Part shown: one piece after another, positions 12,573 to 23,447 of the stretch | How the letters are laid out: each line of letters starts with the position of its first letter | Position numbering within the stretch: position 1 is the stretch's first letter | From: Hysterangium stoloniferum | Lineage: Eukaryota > Basidiomycota > Agaricomycetes > Hysterangiales > Hysterangiaceae | Reading direction: 5' to 3' | Assembly (NCBI GenBank): GCA_015178975.1 | Contig: WHVD01000161.1 | Coordinates: forward strand, 117,158 to 181,157 | DNA length: 64,000 bases | Notes under the pieces: model-generated | Seen by the model: the letters and a program-made list of their open reading frames with translations, nothing else | What the model was told of the DNA's origin: nothing | Database searches by the model: none | Translations under genes and position numbers: made by a program

Positions 12573-14100
12573 AAACTACACGCGTATATAATAGTATATT
12601 CGAGAAGAGATTGAACATTTATGACCCTTATTGCATCTTCTCGAGACATTCTGTCTCACCTTTTTCATACAAGCGCTTACTTCTACGATACTCATTATAT
12701 CAACGTAGCTGGCACCCGATGTCGATTAATGGGACTGTAACTCAGAGTCTTGTTGGTGATCCAGTGTGTATACCCAAATATGTATTCTGTGAAGACATCA
12801 ATCTTAAACATTATTTAGTGCAACAACCTCTACCAACTATAAAAGGGCAGACAGTGCCTGAACTAGAGCACAAAACTAGTGCGAGACTGTTGCAACCCGC
12901 TGTGCCCAGATTCACGAGAGCACCATGATCAACAGTGAGGGGTCTGCGAGTGAACTTCCGGCGACGGCTAGGTTATGTCAGAATTGCTAGTACATATGAA
13001 AGGGTTGGAACAACTGGTGCAATAGTGCAAGAGAATGATGCCATAATGGGTACCAAGTGTGCTCTGTTAGTCTTATCCATTGCGTTGATCCAATGTGGCT
13101 CCCAGGCACAATGACCCAGCCAAAGGCTTCAGCGATTATAAGATTCAGTCATAGGTGATATCAAGTATCAATCAGATACGGTTGAAGGTACATGGCATTG
13201 TTGTTGCGATGTCAGCTTTTTACACTGTCCGCACTTTCTGAGTGTCCCTATGAGTGGATAATATATACATCTATGGCTCTATAAATAAGCATAACCGGCT
13301 AACTATTGGAAATGGACTGCTGTAAAATGCACCACGTTCTGGGAGCCCTGAGCATTAAAGTTAGAGTAAAATGTTGGAGTCTGCGACCTATGATGCATAA
13401 CTACCAATTTGACCACATTATAAGGATTATAAGGATTAAGGAAAAGAACCAGTATAGGCGCCAACTGCAACCTAATCCCAATCATCATGGTCGCATGCAT
13501 AGACGTGAAACCAAACCAAATAACTATATGGCACATGGCTCAGTAGGGGAGTCAAAATGAAGAAATTGGGTACTTACTGATTGATGGCACAGGCAAGGAA
13601 GGTGAGTAACAAAAAGTTGAACGATGGTTAAAGATACATAGATAAATGACCATGCATGCTCCCTACACTGCAATCCATATCCCATTGTTGTCCACATGCT
13701 GTTGTAGTCAAACTCATTAGATGACGAAATGTTGACGGTCAATTTGGTTTGTAGAAGGTTGAAAGTGAAATGGACGGGTCCTGAGAATAGCACAGACAAG
13801 TGAAATCAATGTACCTGCCCCTTTTTGATAACCTAGCGAATGTTGATGGTAATAACAGCAACATTGGCCTGCTCTGCCAATATATTTGTCAACACAGTTT
13901 TTAACGGTCCCTCCTGAGGCCTGCGGCCACCTCTGGATCCTTTTACAAGACCCAAAACGACAACTGAGTCTGCATGAGATTATGGCTCATTCTGTGGTGC
14001 CTTGCGACCTGCATGTAATCAGTCCATTGAACCCCTGGAGCTTGAGAAGGTTGCAATGGAGCAACAGAAGAACAAACAGACGTATCAGCGCCAATGCGCA
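12573..14100. other. No gene recognised
   Basis: An open tail of about 115 codons follows the RNase H fragment to 12928, without recognisable motifs. The rest (12930-14100) has only short frames on both strands and no repeat partner that I could see in the window, apart from a short link to the D repeat at its right end. Confidence 0.5.
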
Positions 14101-14870
14101 CCGATGCTAAGCAGCCCACTGCGCATTTTCTTCTAAAGCACTGTCTTAATTCTTCAGTTCTTCAGCTGCTCCTGGCCAGACCTGAGCCGGCATGGGGCAC
14201 TCTTGCCTCGCTCCCTACCCTATCCATTTGACTGGACCATCACCGAGCTCAAGAAGGTTGCGATGAAGTAACAAGGAAAGTGATAAAGAACAGTGTAGAT
14301 GCATGCTGATGCCGAGGAGCAGCTCAGAGCACACCTATGCTGGTCTCTTTTCGATTTCTTTTATTGCTGATGCTACCTGTGTCTACACCTCGCTGGACCA
14401 TGGCAAGTGTGATTGTCATTGGATCTTTGGCTCAGTTCAAGATTTTCATCGACACCCCTGGACTTGACTCGACGCCAACGGAGCGGCCAGTTGATCAGAG
14501 TCCAACAGGGTTCACAAAGCAAGGACCCCGCCCGGAAGATCGAAGACATCCCCAAAAATTCCAGAGAAGGAGAAAGAGAAAGCAGTATGATAGAGGTATA
14601 CAGAAGGCGCATGGTAGTTGCAATAACTGGCAATGGTGAACGACAAAAGAGAAGCTCTCTTGCACAAGCAGCTCGTCCGAAGACACTCACTCAAAGCCCA
14701 GAGAAGGAGAAAGAGACAAACCGAAGACACCCACGCAAAGCCCAGGGAAGGAGAAAGAGAAAGAGACAGGGAGCAGATGCAACAAGACAATAGGGTACAG
14801 GCATACCAGAGGACACGTCGCAGTAGCCCCCCAACGGATATCAGCGAACCAGGAGCTCTCTCACCATCAC
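14100..14870 (+). repeat. D repeat, copy 2
   Basis: The partner of 1655-2420. The Arg/Lys/Glu-rich frame (14413-14793) keeps its length of about 126 codons, and the internal differences seen are substitutions. A second frame reads VIVIGSLAQFKIFIDTPG, which resembles a GTPase G3 region after a possible splice junction. This is a weak resemblance only. To the right, 14870-15190 shows nothing recognisable. Confidence 0.6.
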
Positions 14871-15193
14871 TCCCTGCTTTTAATGTGTCCCTTGAAGGTC
14901 AGGACGTTATTCACACACACCCCACCCCTCACGCCGTTACAACTCACCGAGCCTGTTGCAACATCCAGACTGGCTCAGTCAGTGCTCAACGGGGTCAGTG
15001 GGGGCTGGTTTTGTCACCAATTTTGTGATGGACACTGGCTTGGAGAAGATGGTAGGAAGTGGGACGACCTGATCTCATCCGATAGGGATCCTATCAATAA
15101 TGTGATGACTACGGGGGAAGATGGTGGCTGTTGGGGAGAAGTGAGACTGGAGGAGAAGGTGGCTTACGAACGACGAGGTGATCCATCACATGA

Positions 15194-15258
15194 GGCCGCA
15201 GTTAGTCCTTGTTACTTGAAGTGGGATACAAATATACCAAAAAATAAAATAAAAATTC
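15194..15258 (+). mobile_element. Poly(A)-tailed retroelement, severely 5'-truncated copy (E1)
   Basis: Only the last 65 bp of the element remain: GGCCGCAGTTAGTCCTTG ... GGGATACAAATATA, followed by an A-rich tail. It is bracketed by ATCACATGA and ATCACGTGA, a near-perfect 9-bp target duplication. A short 3' remnant with a tail and a target duplication is the mark of target-primed reverse transcription. Confidence 0.7.
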
Positions 15259-15274
15259 ATCACGTGATTTTGTG

Positions 15275-15467
15275 CCTACAACCCCCCACTTCCCACCTCA
15301 CACCGAAAACCCAGACTGCTTCTCTCCCACCAAAATCCCTCATACCAATGTAGCTCACTCGGCACTTCGTAATTCCGTAGCATAGTTTAGTGGGGACACC
15401 ATGCCCCTGGCCGCAGTTAGTCCTTGTTACTTGAAGCGGGATACAAATATATCAAAAAAAAAAAAAA
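15275..15467 (+). mobile_element. Poly(A)-tailed retroelement copy (E2)
   Basis: It shares the block GTAGCTCACTCGG...CGTAGCATAGTTT and the 3' end CTTGAAGCGGGATACAAATA with the copies ending at 16018 and 54292. It ends in 14 A residues (15454-15467). The left boundary is uncertain. Confidence 0.6.
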
Positions 15468-15475
15468 GATCTGTC

Positions 15476-16018
15476 AAGGCTCTCTTGTTCGGTGACCACC
15501 ACCTGCCTCTGGGGTTGGGGCCCCCAGTGCTCGTGGTGAGGGGCAGAGAGGCAGATGACAGTGAACAGGTTTGGGGGCCTCTGAATTCACTGCTCTGTCA
15601 AAGTCAGCAGCCTTCAGCCACGCACCAGTGTCGTCTGCAGAACATCACTGGCACCTACCAACCATGACTGCTGCCTGGCAGCGGTCTACCCTTCCTACCC
15701 ACTCCCGACTCCAGCATTCACCTATGCACTAGCAATGCAAGACTTTGGTATGCCTGCAGCCCTTGTTGACGCCTGCTAGCAGGATCTTGGGCTTTTCTTG
15801 GGGCTTTGGCCCAAGGCCTCATGGCCTCAGCTCTATACCATGTACATGTATATCTACATGCCCCCCCTTTGCTTACTAAAATCCCTTCCACGCACGTAGC
15901 TCACTCAGAACTTTGTACCACCGTAGCATAGTTTCTCTGGGGGCCTTTTCACCCCCTAGCTGCAGTTAGCCATTGTTGCTTGAAGCGGGATACAAATATA
16001 TCAAAAAAAAAAAAAAAA
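15476..16018 (+). mobile_element. Poly(A)-tailed retroelement copy (E4), about 543 bp
   Basis: Nearly identical along its whole length to 53754-54292, with the same 5' start (AAGGCTCTCTTGTT) and a tail of 16 A residues (16003-16018). The common 5' end in two independent insertions suggests a short element with a defined start (SINE-like) rather than randomly truncated LINE copies. I see no clear Pol III B box. It sits directly after the E2 tail, and GATCTGTC / GATCCATC on the two sides may be a decayed target duplication. Confidence 0.7.
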
Positions 16019-16660
16019 GATCCATCATGTGATGTAGTGTCCCACGAAAACTGTTATTGGTCAGCACTAACACGTGCGATATCTTTTTTGTTTTTTTTTT
16101 TGTTTTTAATACATTTATATACCACGTCGCATAACTAAGATAGCGGTTCCATAGCATCATATACAGCATAGCTCCTATAGTATCTACAGGAGAATGAAGA
16201 GGAAGCAGACCAGATCCCGAGTTTTTTTTTTTTAAAAACCTGAGTTTATTATCTTTTGTGACATTTGCTTCACAATGTCTGACAGTCTTTTCTTTTTCTA
16301 TTCTTCATTCACATTCTTCCAAATCCCTACTCGCTAAATCATACGTTATCCTCAATCCATTTTCCTACTTTGTCTCCACTAAGAAACCCCACTTGCCATA
16401 GAAACCACACCAAGCTGCCAATGTTGAGCTTTATACCCATGAGCAGTGAATGCAAGCTTGTACAAGTCAAAGCACCTGAGAAAGAACTTCCTTCAATGAG
16501 AGTAAGAAAATTGGGGTCTAAAAGCTCCTTTGAGTAAGCCTGTACTCCATAACAAATAGAATAAAGAAGGTTGTGAGGATCATTGCTGGTGGAGAGGATG
16601 AGGGGGTGTATTCATTCATGTGGGGAGAAAAGAACTGAAAGAAGGCAAGTCCTGGACCCC
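16019..16660. repeat. F repeat, copy 1, with a small T-tailed insertion
   Basis: It matches 43560-43985 (shared phrases include 'cattcttccaaatcccta' and 'agaaaccacaccaagctgcc'). At about 16080-16216 it carries an extra 135 bp absent from the other copy. That insert begins with a T-rich run, so on the minus strand it ends in poly(A) and may be another tiny retroposed element. No gene is seen. Confidence 0.5.
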
Positions 16661-18059
16661 ACAAGGTGTTAAATTTGATGATGAAACACACCTTTTTATA
16701 GGGGAGTCCACCAATTATTGCAACTTTTCATATGAAGATGCTAATTGTGGACCATGCATTTGGAGGCTAATGTGTGTCAGAACCACTATACACCTCCCAG
16801 AACACCAAACCTATATTGTCAGGAGGTGCTACACTAACTGACACAAGATATTGAGACACAAGTACTTTCATTACAAGCTTATTAAACCCTTGTGGATTGT
16901 ATATTGCAATAGAGTCAACTCATACTATTTTTAATACAAGAAGGGCAGTAACCAATCACTTTGGAATCTGGGTTATACATATTCTGCGTAAGCTTCAAGG
17001 GTTATCATTGCCAATTATTGCTAAATTCCTGGTTTTCTCGATTTTGACAGTTGTGGACTAATTCATCAGTCCGATACCTTCCCGCCTCCACTCACCTAGA
17101 TATTTCTTCACAACAATTGTCCCTTGCATGCACAGTGTCGCTGGAAGTTATCTGCGGTAACGCCCATTTATTCTTTACACACTGCACTAATTTAATTAAC
17201 CACTATTCTAAGCCACAATTGAGGGAATCTACAAGGGATTGAAGAGTGGCCTAGGTGATAACAATGGCTTGAGAGAACCTCTCCTAAGATCAACCGATGG
17301 TTAACATTGAGTACTTAACATGGTTATATAAGTAAAAGCCCCTTTCAGAGAGTGCAAGAAATGATTTGAGGATGATCTTCTTGCATGCACAAACAGCGAT
17401 GATGTATGTGTAAGTACAGTACATCTGGTTGGCTGGCGTACTTCACGCTGTGGCCAATATCCCGTGGATAGTGCAAAAAGTGAAATTCTTGCAAATTTAG
17501 TCACATTACCCCCTTAAGGGGGAAAAATTCATATTTTGTGGAATGTTGGACGTGCTGTATCACTGGCCAACTATGATTAATCTGAAACACATTCATTTAT
17601 TATGCACTGCATATCAGATAGACACAACATAAGTGGTAATGTCACAAAAACGCTTGTGGTGGCGGTTGGTAAGTGGTTAAAAATGGCAAAAGGGTTTAAA
17701 ATCTGGAAGACGTTGCAACGAGTCAGACTCATGGGAGAAGTTGAATACGATGGATGAGCAGGATGAATGAATGACATGAGGGGGGAGATTGGGTTGATGG
17801 AAGGACTGAATTACAGGAAGCATAGAGTAAAATGTCCGTTGCTGGGTTACCACGTCAAGTGGTGTAGTCTGCCTGACCTACACTACTCACATTCCACAGA
17901 GCAATCCCTGGATTCCATCATCATATCCCCAGTGAGTTCACTCTATCACTGCATCTAGAAAATATCCCAGAGCCCTTCAGAAATACTTCTAAAGATTAAT
18001 GTTTGGGATCCAATACAGAGAGGTGTCACAATTCTAATGGCAAATGATAGGAAATGTCT
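16661..18059. other. No gene recognised
   Basis: AT-rich DNA with only short open frames on both strands and no repeat partner noticed in the window. A 69-codon-scale frame around 16620-16840 has no motif and no supporting context. Confidence 0.45.
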
Positions 18060-20199
18060 GCTCCATTGGACGCAGAAAGAGCATTTCCAACCTATCTATT
18101 GTCCTCCAGTATCAACATGTAATGTGAGTTAGATAGGAGTGAAGGACCAGTGAACGGATTGGCGATGAGGAGTAAGGAGTGCGAGTCACTTTTCAAATGT
18201 GAAAAGTCTTCGAAATCATCAGGGTTATCATGTGGATCGAAATGTGAGAAAAAATTGATGAAGGCACTTACTACATTTTCTGCCCGTATTTCCCAACAGT
18301 AAAATTCTGGATAGGAAGAAGCTGCTATGAGGGATGTGATGGTTTTAATTGTGCTAGCAAGATCATCGAACATAAGCCCTTGGTTGGGTTGAATCGAAAT
18401 ATGACTAGAAGGGGAAGATAAGTTAAGTTATCAGATGACAAAGTGCATGCACAACGTGCTGCAGATAGATAACAATAAACTGTTGAAACAGCTCAATATG
18501 TAGCTGAAGATCACCCAGAACACTGTGAGGGATGAGATGAAAGCAAGCTCTAAGGTTGCTTTCCCACAGCCCCACAGGTGTGACGATGCACTGAGCGCTT
18601 AGTTAAGCACCCACGTTCCCGGGAATCTACATAGTTGCCTAACTAGGTAATTAACTAACTACTGCACCTACAGTGCTGGGAAAAATACTACAAATATCAG
18701 AAAAATATAGGGAGTAATATAGAACATCATAAAGCTGTAATATCATACTTTAACATAAATGAGGCAATTTGTTTAATCTTCTTGGCATGGTCTATTAGTA
18801 ATACCCTGTTCTGGAAGAACCTAATCACAGCAGCTCCTCCTCCCCTCGAGGAAGTAGCCAAACCCTATGTTGTGATGTAGCCCCAATTGTGGTATCTAGG
18901 GTGATATCCAATAATGCCTCAGAGAGGATATGAAACTGTGCATCCTGTCGAGAACATAGTATGGAGACTTCCATTTGTGAGTCTATAAAGTAAGCATCTC
19001 TGTTGTAGGCCCATCTTGAGTTGGATCTGGCATGGCTTGAGTCAGCTCAGTGAAGAATGCTGGCAATATATCTTACTGTTGTTGCAGCCAGGATTCCAAA
19101 TAATCATGAACTGCATTCAGCTCCTTGAATGATAGCTTACAGAAATGGCAGAGGTTACACACCATATATGTAACTGTGTAGGGAAGGAAATCATAGTCCC
19201 ATTCCCAGGAGCTGAGATATCAAGTGAGAATTACTAAGGAATTGGATAGAACCTCGTTATAATCAAGATGTAAGGTTGCACTCGTCAGGTTTTGATATAG
19301 TTTCAGGCAATACATGATCCTCCTCGGAATGACAGAAGGCATTACCTAACCATTCTAAAATAATTTGGATGCAATCATTGCCTCAGTATCCATCACGGAT
19401 CCAAGTGGTTCTGCCAAAAACGTTGGATGCTTGTTTTCGAATATAAGGTGGGTAGGATGGCCTACGAAGATATTCAATGTTGGCGATAACTTTTGGTGAT
19501 AGATGGCAACTTATACCGCATTAGATCAGCTGTCTCTTGCAAGATTAGTCCAAGGCTTCACTTGGACGCAGGTTTATAAAGTCATTTACATCCATAAAGT
19601 GGCCAATGATTCACAATTTGCACATAAGTGATAGCTTGGCTAACAACAATGAAGCCTTTGAGTGATAAAGGATTGTCCTGCCGACTCATTCCAGGGCGAC
19701 TCCACAAAAATACCCCAGTGCAATCTCAGGTTCTGGGTCAATATTCGTTTCACTAGCACCCCAGTCAAAGTTTCCCATTGGATCTAGAGCCACCTGGGAT
19801 AATAAACATCTTTGGTGGATAGTGGCATGTTGCCTGATCTCGGCACTGTGGAAATCAGATATTGGATGAGTGAATAATGATAATGATGAATTTCAATGAA
19901 TAGATGACCCACAATTTTGTCTATCCAATGGAAATCTACTCTTGAGACAGCTGGATATGACCAATATAATGAGCCCGCTGTAGGCATAAGTCATGGCCTG
20001 GTTTGTCACAACCCCATTGCTCATGGAGCATTTTGTAAGCATTCACGACTCTCATGATATTTTGATTGCCCAGCTGAGAGTCAGTAACTGTTACTGCTGC
20101 TGAAGGGGAAACCGTAGGGGGTAACTCTGCAATGTCAGCCATACAAGCTATCCTATCTGCCTCATAGGTATTTGCCAGGGATTCGGTAGTAATGGGCAT
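18060..20199 (-). pseudogene. Family B gene, decayed copy 2
   Basis: All five exon regions can be followed. They run from MPITTESLAN at the conserved start methionine (20199), through WGCDKPGHDLCLQ and the second- and third-exon regions at about 19850-19080, to the last exon (18373-18060), which ends prematurely in SILEDNR. Exons two and three carry frameshifts, and the fourth exon is cut by a 275-bp LTR at 18481-18755. The copy is therefore inactive. Its divergence from copies 1, 6 and 8 shows that the family is older than the recent block duplications. Confidence 0.75.
18481..18755. mobile_element. Solo LTR, 275 bp, inside a B copy
   Basis: It begins TGTTGAAACAG and ends TACTTTAACA. The B sequence resumes exactly on each side. 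The flanks TAAAC (18476-18480) and TAAAT (18756-18760) match at four of five bases. A relative at 45547-45795 shares CTGCACCTACAGTGCTGGG and the 3' third. Confidence 0.75.
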
Positions 20200-20341
20200 C
20201 AGTGCTTGGTGCTCAATAAATGAAAAGTGATATGCCTCTGTTATAAGCAATTGGATCACATGTACATCATGTTGTGATGAAACTTATTCCGCTGTGTTGC
20301 TTGTGCTAGCTTTTGGCCTATCACAGCATACTTTCCAACTG

Positions 20342-20479
20342 ATCAGTAAAATGGTATTTGTTCCGGACGGCTCCCAGAGGAGGTCCCCCTGTTCTAGGAA
20401 GCTCCTAGACATTGTGGAGTGTGTGAAGCATCCCATAATAGGGGTACCTCCTCCCGGCATTTAATACCATTTTACTGAT
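20342..20479. mobile_element. MITE-like element, 138 bp, perfect 17-bp inverted ends
   Basis: The ends are ATCAGTAAAATGGTATT and its exact reverse complement. The element interrupts the upstream region of B copy 2, which is continuous in copies at 5970 and 50700. There is no coding capacity. The target duplication could not be defined by eye. The superfamily is unknown. Confidence 0.8.
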
Positions 20480-21720
20480 GCAGCACAAAGGTTAGGAAAG
20501 CCAGAAATAATCCAAAGCATTTCTCACCCATACATACTGTTTGACCCAGAAAAGTTCTGTCATGTTATATCTTATAACCACCATGCCGACTCAAGATGAT
20601 CCTCCTCTGTCTTCCTGGTCAGAAGAACAAGCAAATTTCTGATAGTGAGACTGAGGAGAAGCACTTCAAACAAAGAATGACTCAGGAAATTGTGAAATGT
20701 GTATATACCCAAGCTAGCTAGTATAACAGGCTAAGCCCAATCATGTACTGAGTGGTATTTATTTTACAACGAGTTGGTGTATACTAGCTATTTCAGGTGT
20801 CTACTAGTGAGCCAACCAACCTTGATCCAGGTAAGATTTATTTTTAGTAGTTTATATACCCAAGCTAGCTAGTATACATAACAGGCTAAGCCCAACCATG
20901 TACTGAGTGGTATTTATTTTACAACAAGTTGGTGTATGCTAGCTATTTCAGAGCCAAGCAACCTTGATCCAGGTAAGATTTATTTTTAGTAGTTTATTTT
21001 TTATATTTACGATCCATGTTACCAGTAAACAATAATATATAACTTAAATACCTAAATCAAAGTCACAAGCACACTATGATATTATAGATAACCTCACCTA
21101 TTACATCCTGACAGTGCTGCGGTGTCACTGACAACACCACAACCCTTGAACTCCTTGAAACGGAGTCCCCCATCTGGCCAACACTATCCACCATCCATTC
21201 CATGCCATCTATCCCCTGAGCTTTTGACCAGTAAAAATATAAACACATGTAATGATGTCACACTATCAGCAACGAGACTACCAAGTATATTTGCCAATCC
21301 AGAATACTCAGAGTTCTCGCATTACCACATATGCATATGTTATCTGGTGACAAAGGACACAGCAACAATGCTGTCTCTTTCATCATATTAGATTCGGCTC
21401 AAGATATAAAATAAATCAATGAAGAAATTATAACGACCTTGATAGAGAGTGTGGAAGTGGAGCCGAAGGGGAGGTGGAGATAATATGACAATGAGAACGG
21501 CGATGAGGATAAGTTGAAGGTGAAGACGAGGGTCAGTCAAACCTGAAGGTGAAAGTAAGGGCTAAGGGCAGAGACAGAGACAGGGTAGTTGAAGTACGAG
21601 GCGAGTCGAAAGCGAAGTTGAAGGTAAGGGCGTGAAGACAGGACAACTGATAAGCTTTATGTGACTGCAACGTTACTATGGCTAATCGAGACAGCAGATG
21701 CCAAAGCAAATAAGTAGGCA
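20480..21720. repeat. C segment copy with an internal 140-bp tandem duplication
   Basis: It matches 6000-7008 and 48360-49399. The phrase around 'gtactgagtggtattt' and 'gatccaggtaagattt' occurs twice in a row (20709-20850 and 20862-20996). The minus-strand peptide DGMEWMVDSVGQM of the possible 5' exon is still readable near 21200, but the neighbouring frame is broken. Confidence 0.6.
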
Positions 21721-22379
21721 TTTCTCGAACCACAACTTGTTATTGAGGCAGCATGGAAGGCTTTTTGTTGTTTTTATTGAATGAGGTCACCAATAAGCCA
21801 ACAGTGATTCCACGTGCAGCTGGTAGCATGATGGCTGGAATCATCTGTACTTCAACATCCTGCTCTGCTGTGTGATAAATCATAACTTCATCTGCCATGA
21901 CGTGGAACTGTTGGGATGATGGGGAAATTAATAGATATATGTATAAAGGGAATGGCACACAATACAGCAGTAGTAGAGTCAATGAAGGATTAATTATAAG
22001 AAAAACATGATTCATCTTACCTGAGTGCATGTATGCATGCACTGAAGCCTGAAGGATAAAATAGTTTTGTAATGCCTTCAACCCGGGATATATATGGATG
22101 ATATATACCATGTTTCACTGTCGATGCCAGGTATACAAATCCATAGCCGATCAATTTCGGTGATTGCCCCTAAAATGAAATTCACCGGACTGCTGATCGA
22201 TCAATATAAGATTAGACAATCAAAGGTGTATTAAGTATTTAGTACAGAGGGTATAAAATAAATTGCGATAGATTGGAATGCCAATTTTCCATAAAATTGT
22301 TGGCATCGATGCCATAATGTGCATGCTAATTCTGAAGGTAAATGAGAGGAGGAAATGTCCGCCTAATTGGACACAGAAA
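21721..22379. other. No gene; 3' flank of a family B copy
   Basis: From about 22085 the sequence repeats the DNA downstream of B copy 1 (3626-3945), for example 'gggatatatatggatgat'. The part before it has only short frames, one of them (22111-21740, minus) with hydrophobic segments but no recognisable domain. Confidence 0.45.
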
Positions 22380-22740
22380 CAGCGTTTTTTCCGACCCATC
22401 CATTGTCCTCCAGTATCGACATGCAATGCAAGCTAGATAAGACCGAAAGACCAGTGAACGGACTGGCAATGAGGAGTAAGAGGGAGTGCGAGTCACTTTT
22501 CAAACATGAAAAGTCTTCAAAATTGTGAGCGTGATGGCGAAAATCAAGTGGATCGAAACGTGAGAAAAAATCGACGAAGGCGCTTACTACATTTTCTGCC
22601 CGTATTTCCCAACAGTAAAATTCTGGATTATGAGGGACGTGATGGTTTTAATTGCTAGCAAGTTCATCGAACATAAGCCCTTGATTGGGTTGAATCGAAA
22701 TATGACTAGAAGGGGAAGATAAGTTAAGAAATCAGGTGAC
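22380..22740 (-). pseudogene. Family B gene fragment 3 (last exon only)
   Basis: The last exon and the preceding intron acceptor (CTTCTAG) are present, joined at about 22740 to unrelated GC-richer DNA. The region corresponding to the end of the protein is frameshifted. The fusion creates a chimeric minus-strand frame from 23084 to 22587. Confidence 0.65.
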
Positions 22741-22754
22741 AAAGTGCATGCACA

Positions 22755-23084
22755 ACGTGCCGAGCTATCTGGAGGTTGGGATGAGTGAGAGTCATCCTGG
22801 GAGGGAAAGACGTCCTCCAATGGGAAGCCGGGAACGAGTGGGCCGGCAATAGTAATGGGTGCTGCGGACTCGTCACAGGGGAGCGGACTTAAATGCTGTC
22901 CAAGCTCGGCACCAAGGTGGGTGTGGCGGCGTGTAGGCCTGAAGCGGCGCGAACGCTGGCGCACACCAGCATAAAGTCGAGTAAAGCTGAGTGGGTCTTG
23001 GATCACTAGCCAGGGCGGGCATGGCAAAAAGAGCTTGGAGCGCTGTCGGTTGTTGTTACTTCTGCGAGTAAATGGGCTACCCAT
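22755..23084 (-). CDS. Hypothetical frame next to a B fragment
   Basis: An ATG-initiated frame (GSPFTRRSNNN ... HLGAELGQHLSP ... SSQPPDSSAR) of about 110 codons runs into the truncated B exon. It is more GC-rich than its neighbours, with Pro/Arg/Ser-rich composition and no domain. It has no second copy in the window. It could be a displaced piece of a gene or chance coding. Low confidence. Confidence 0.2.
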
Positions 23085-23312
23085 CGAAGCCAGCAGTGGA
23101 ATGTGCCGTATCGTAAATATTGTGTGGCCAACGAAGTGGCCCGCCGGTGGTCTTGCTCCTTCGAGTTTAGAGGTTCAACGGTCGTGAAATAAAAAGAACT
23201 ATCACAGATGCTGCAAGCATTCTGTGAAATGGGAGACGAAGAGAAGAGTGAACAATAGGGGAGATTGTCACATAAAGTGACATTGGGTGAGACCTATGAT
23301 CACTAAAAAACT

Positions 23313-23334
23313 CGGACAAATTAAAATTTGTCCG
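23313..23334. promoter_or_regulatory. Perfect inverted repeat upstream of the NLR gene
   Basis: CGGACAAAT and ATTTGTCCG are separated by TAAA, about 115 bp before the start codon at 23448. CGG/CCG ends in inverted orientation resemble sites of Zn2Cys6 factors, although the 16-bp gap is at the long end. It could equally be the footprint of a small mobile element. A CACGTG lies at about 23367. Confidence 0.4.
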
Positions 23335-23447
23335 ATCCACCCTGCGCGGCACTTTTCCATGGCCCCACGTGCATCACGGGTCACAAACGTAGTGCTGTCT
23401 TCCCACAAATACCCAACACTCCATTACTATCACCATCCCATTTCAAT

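Noticed and set aside
14337-14639. Annotating the D repeat as an AIG1-type GTPase
   Set aside because: Only a G3-like string is present. P-loop and other motifs are absent and the frame has no start.
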